This document shows, in pieces, positions 47,570 to 48,544 of a DNA stretch of 48,544 nucleotides; position 1 is the first letter of the stretch, and every line of letters begins with the position of its first letter. The stretch covers positions 1-48,544 of the forward strand of contig DVGK01000059.1 in the NCBI GenBank assembly GCA_018712785.1, read 5' to 3'. The notes beneath the pieces were generated by a model. That model was not told the origin of the DNA, searched no databases, and worked only from the letters and a program-made list of their open reading frames with translations. A program made the translations under genes and the position numbers. This DNA is from Candidatus Choladousia intestinavium (GTDB lineage: Bacteria > Bacillota > Clostridia > Lachnospirales > Lachnospiraceae).

Positions 47570-48544
47570 ATGGAAAAGGGCAATACGTATGATGCAAGCA
47601 GTATTTCTGTACTGGAGGGGCTGGAAGCAGTCCGGAAGCGTCCTGGAATGTACATTGGAAGTGTGTCCCGGAAAGGATTAAATCATCTGATTTATGAGAT
47701 TGTAGACAATGCGGTGGATGAGCATCTGGCCGGCTACTGCAGTGAGATACAGGTTTATCTGGAGCAGGACGGCTCTGCCACTGTGGAGGATAACGGTCGG
47801 GGAATTCCGGTAGGGATGCACGAAAAGGGAGTTTCTGCAGAACGGCTGGTCTTTACGACGCTGCATGCGGGAGGAAAATTTGACAGCTCCGTCTATAAGA
47901 CCAGCGGAGGGCTTCACGGAGTGGGCTCTTCTGTGGTAAACGCCTTGTCGTCCTGGCTGGATGTTCAGGTTATGCGGGATGGGAAAATTCATCATGACCG
48001 GTATGAGAGAGGAGTGCCTGTTCTTCCACTGGAGCAGGGACTTCTTCCTGTAATCGGGAAGACGAAGAAAACAGGTACCCGGATCCAGTTCCTTCCGGAC
48101 CCGGAGATTTTTGAGAAAACCAGGTTTTCGGCTACAGAGCTGAAGAGCCGGCTTCATGAGACGGCTTACCTGAACCCAGAGCTTAAAATTTATTTTGAGG
48201 ATCGGCGGGGAGAGGAGACGGAGAAAATCGTCTACTGTGAACCGGAGGGCATCATCGGCTTTGTGAAGGAGCTGAATCAGGAGGATGAGCCGGTAGGGGA
48301 ACCCGTTTACTTTAAAGGAGAATCTGAGGGTATCGCGGTGGAGGTCGCTTTCCAGTATGTGAACGAGTTTCACGAGAATGTTCTGGGCTTCTGCAACAAT
48401 ATTTACAATGCGGAGGGAGGCACCCATCTCACAGGATTTAAGACAACTTTTACCACTGTAATGAATTCCTATGCCAGGCAGCTGGGAATTCTGAAGGAGA
48501 AGGATCCAAATTTTACAGGGGCTGATATCCGAAACGGCATGACG
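47570..48544 (+). CDS. type IIA topoisomerase subunit B (ParE/GyrB-like), partial
   Basis: The frame is open from ATG 47570 to the window edge (325 codons), so only the N-terminal part is seen. It has the GHKL ATPase fold: SSISVLEGLEAVRKRPGMYIG, EIVDNAVDEHLAGYC with the ATP-site Asn-Asp, VEDNGRGIPV, TLHAGGKFD and the ATP lid GGLHGVGSSVVNALS. The fold and motifs fit GyrB or ParE. The location beside topB and an acyltransferase, not beside dnaA/recF/gyrA, favours a topoisomerase IV or second GyrB-like paralogue, but the C-terminal part is needed to tell. GGGAGG precedes the ATG by 5 nt. Confidence 0.9.
   Translation, partial: MEKGNTYDASSISVLEGLEAVRKRPGMYIGSVSRKGLNHLIYEIVDNAVDEHLAGYCSEIQVYLEQDGSATVEDNGRGIPVGMHEKGVSAERLVFTTLHAGGKFDSSVYKTSGGLHGVGSSVVNALSSWLDVQVMRDGKIHHDRYERGVPVLPLEQGLLPVIGKTKKTGTRIQFLPDPEIFEKTRFSATELKSRLHETAYLNPELKIYFEDRRGEETEKIVYCEPEGIIGFVKELNQEDEPVGEPVYFKGESEGIAVEVAFQYVNEFHENVLGFCNNIYNAEGGTHLTGFKTTFTTVMNSYARQLGILKEKDPNFTGADIRNGMT

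Noticed and set aside
47678-48427. 249-codon open frame on the minus strand
   Set aside because: It is antisense to the GyrB/ParE-like gene, whose ATPase motifs are unmistakable on the plus strand.
1-48544. tRNA, rRNA, CRISPR array, insertion sequence or prophage
   Set aside because: No cloverleaf, rRNA segment, regular direct-repeat array, transposase, integrase or phage structural gene was recognised on either strand.

Overview
The window (48.5 kb, moderate GC, gene-dense) looks like a chromosomal segment of an anaerobic Clostridia member, most likely Lachnospiraceae. The basis is: strong AGGAGG-type ribosome binding sites, TTGACA/TATAAT-type promoters, the oxygen-independent (CbiK/CbiD/CbiG) cobalamin route, ThyX, QueH, an archaeal/fungal-type Asd, and a holin-like mini-toxin of a kind common in Firmicutes. 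The family assignment is an inference from gene content; no rRNA or tRNA gene is visible to test it.

Layout. 1-10.1 kb holds housekeeping genes: mnmA, a D,D-carboxypeptidase, a PHP-family phosphatase (minus), the glycolytic trio gap-pgk-tpiA, then a minus-strand block with a MalY-type aminotransferase, an L,D-transpeptidase-like protein and glycerol dehydrogenase. 10.2-12.5 kb holds a histidine phosphatase and homoserine dehydrogenase. 12.5-37.5 kb is a nearly complete de novo cobalamin factory, all on the plus strand. 37.6-48.5 kb returns to unrelated genes: D-2-hydroxyacid dehydrogenase (minus), thyX, an ABC permease/ATPase pair (minus), queH, argH, asd, topB, a left-handed beta-helix acyltransferase and the start of a GyrB/ParE-type topoisomerase subunit cut by the window edge.

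The cobalamin locus has two parts. The first, cbiK-hemA-(hemC-cobA-hemD), makes uroporphyrinogen III and precorrin-2 from glutamyl-tRNA and supplies the cobalt chelatase. The second begins with a promoter, a cobalamin riboswitch and an intrinsic terminator (17490-17772). It then runs through 19 tightly packed, often overlapping genes: hemB, hemL, cobU, cobS, a truncated CobU paralogue, a HAD phosphatase, sirC, cbiB, cobD-GNAT, cobQ/cbiP, cbiC, histidine phosphatase-cbiD, cbiL, cbiF, cbiG, cbiH, cbiJ-cbiE-cbiT, cbiA and cobT. Together they cover ring synthesis, ring contraction and methylation, amidation, aminopropanol attachment and nucleotide loop assembly. A corrinoid adenosyltransferase, a threonine kinase (PduX), a cobalt transporter and lower-ligand (BluB/Bza) genes are not in the window.

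Points of greatest interest: a type I toxin-antitoxin-like module (27-aa holin-like toxin on the minus strand with a strong opposing promoter), hidden in the 785-nt gap before the riboswitch; four multidomain fusions in the B12 pathway, including CobD fused to a GNAT acetyltransferase and a histidine phosphatase fused to CbiD; a degenerate CobU-like protein and a HAD protein of unassigned role inside the B12 operon; and several palindromic, possibly dispersed intergenic elements.
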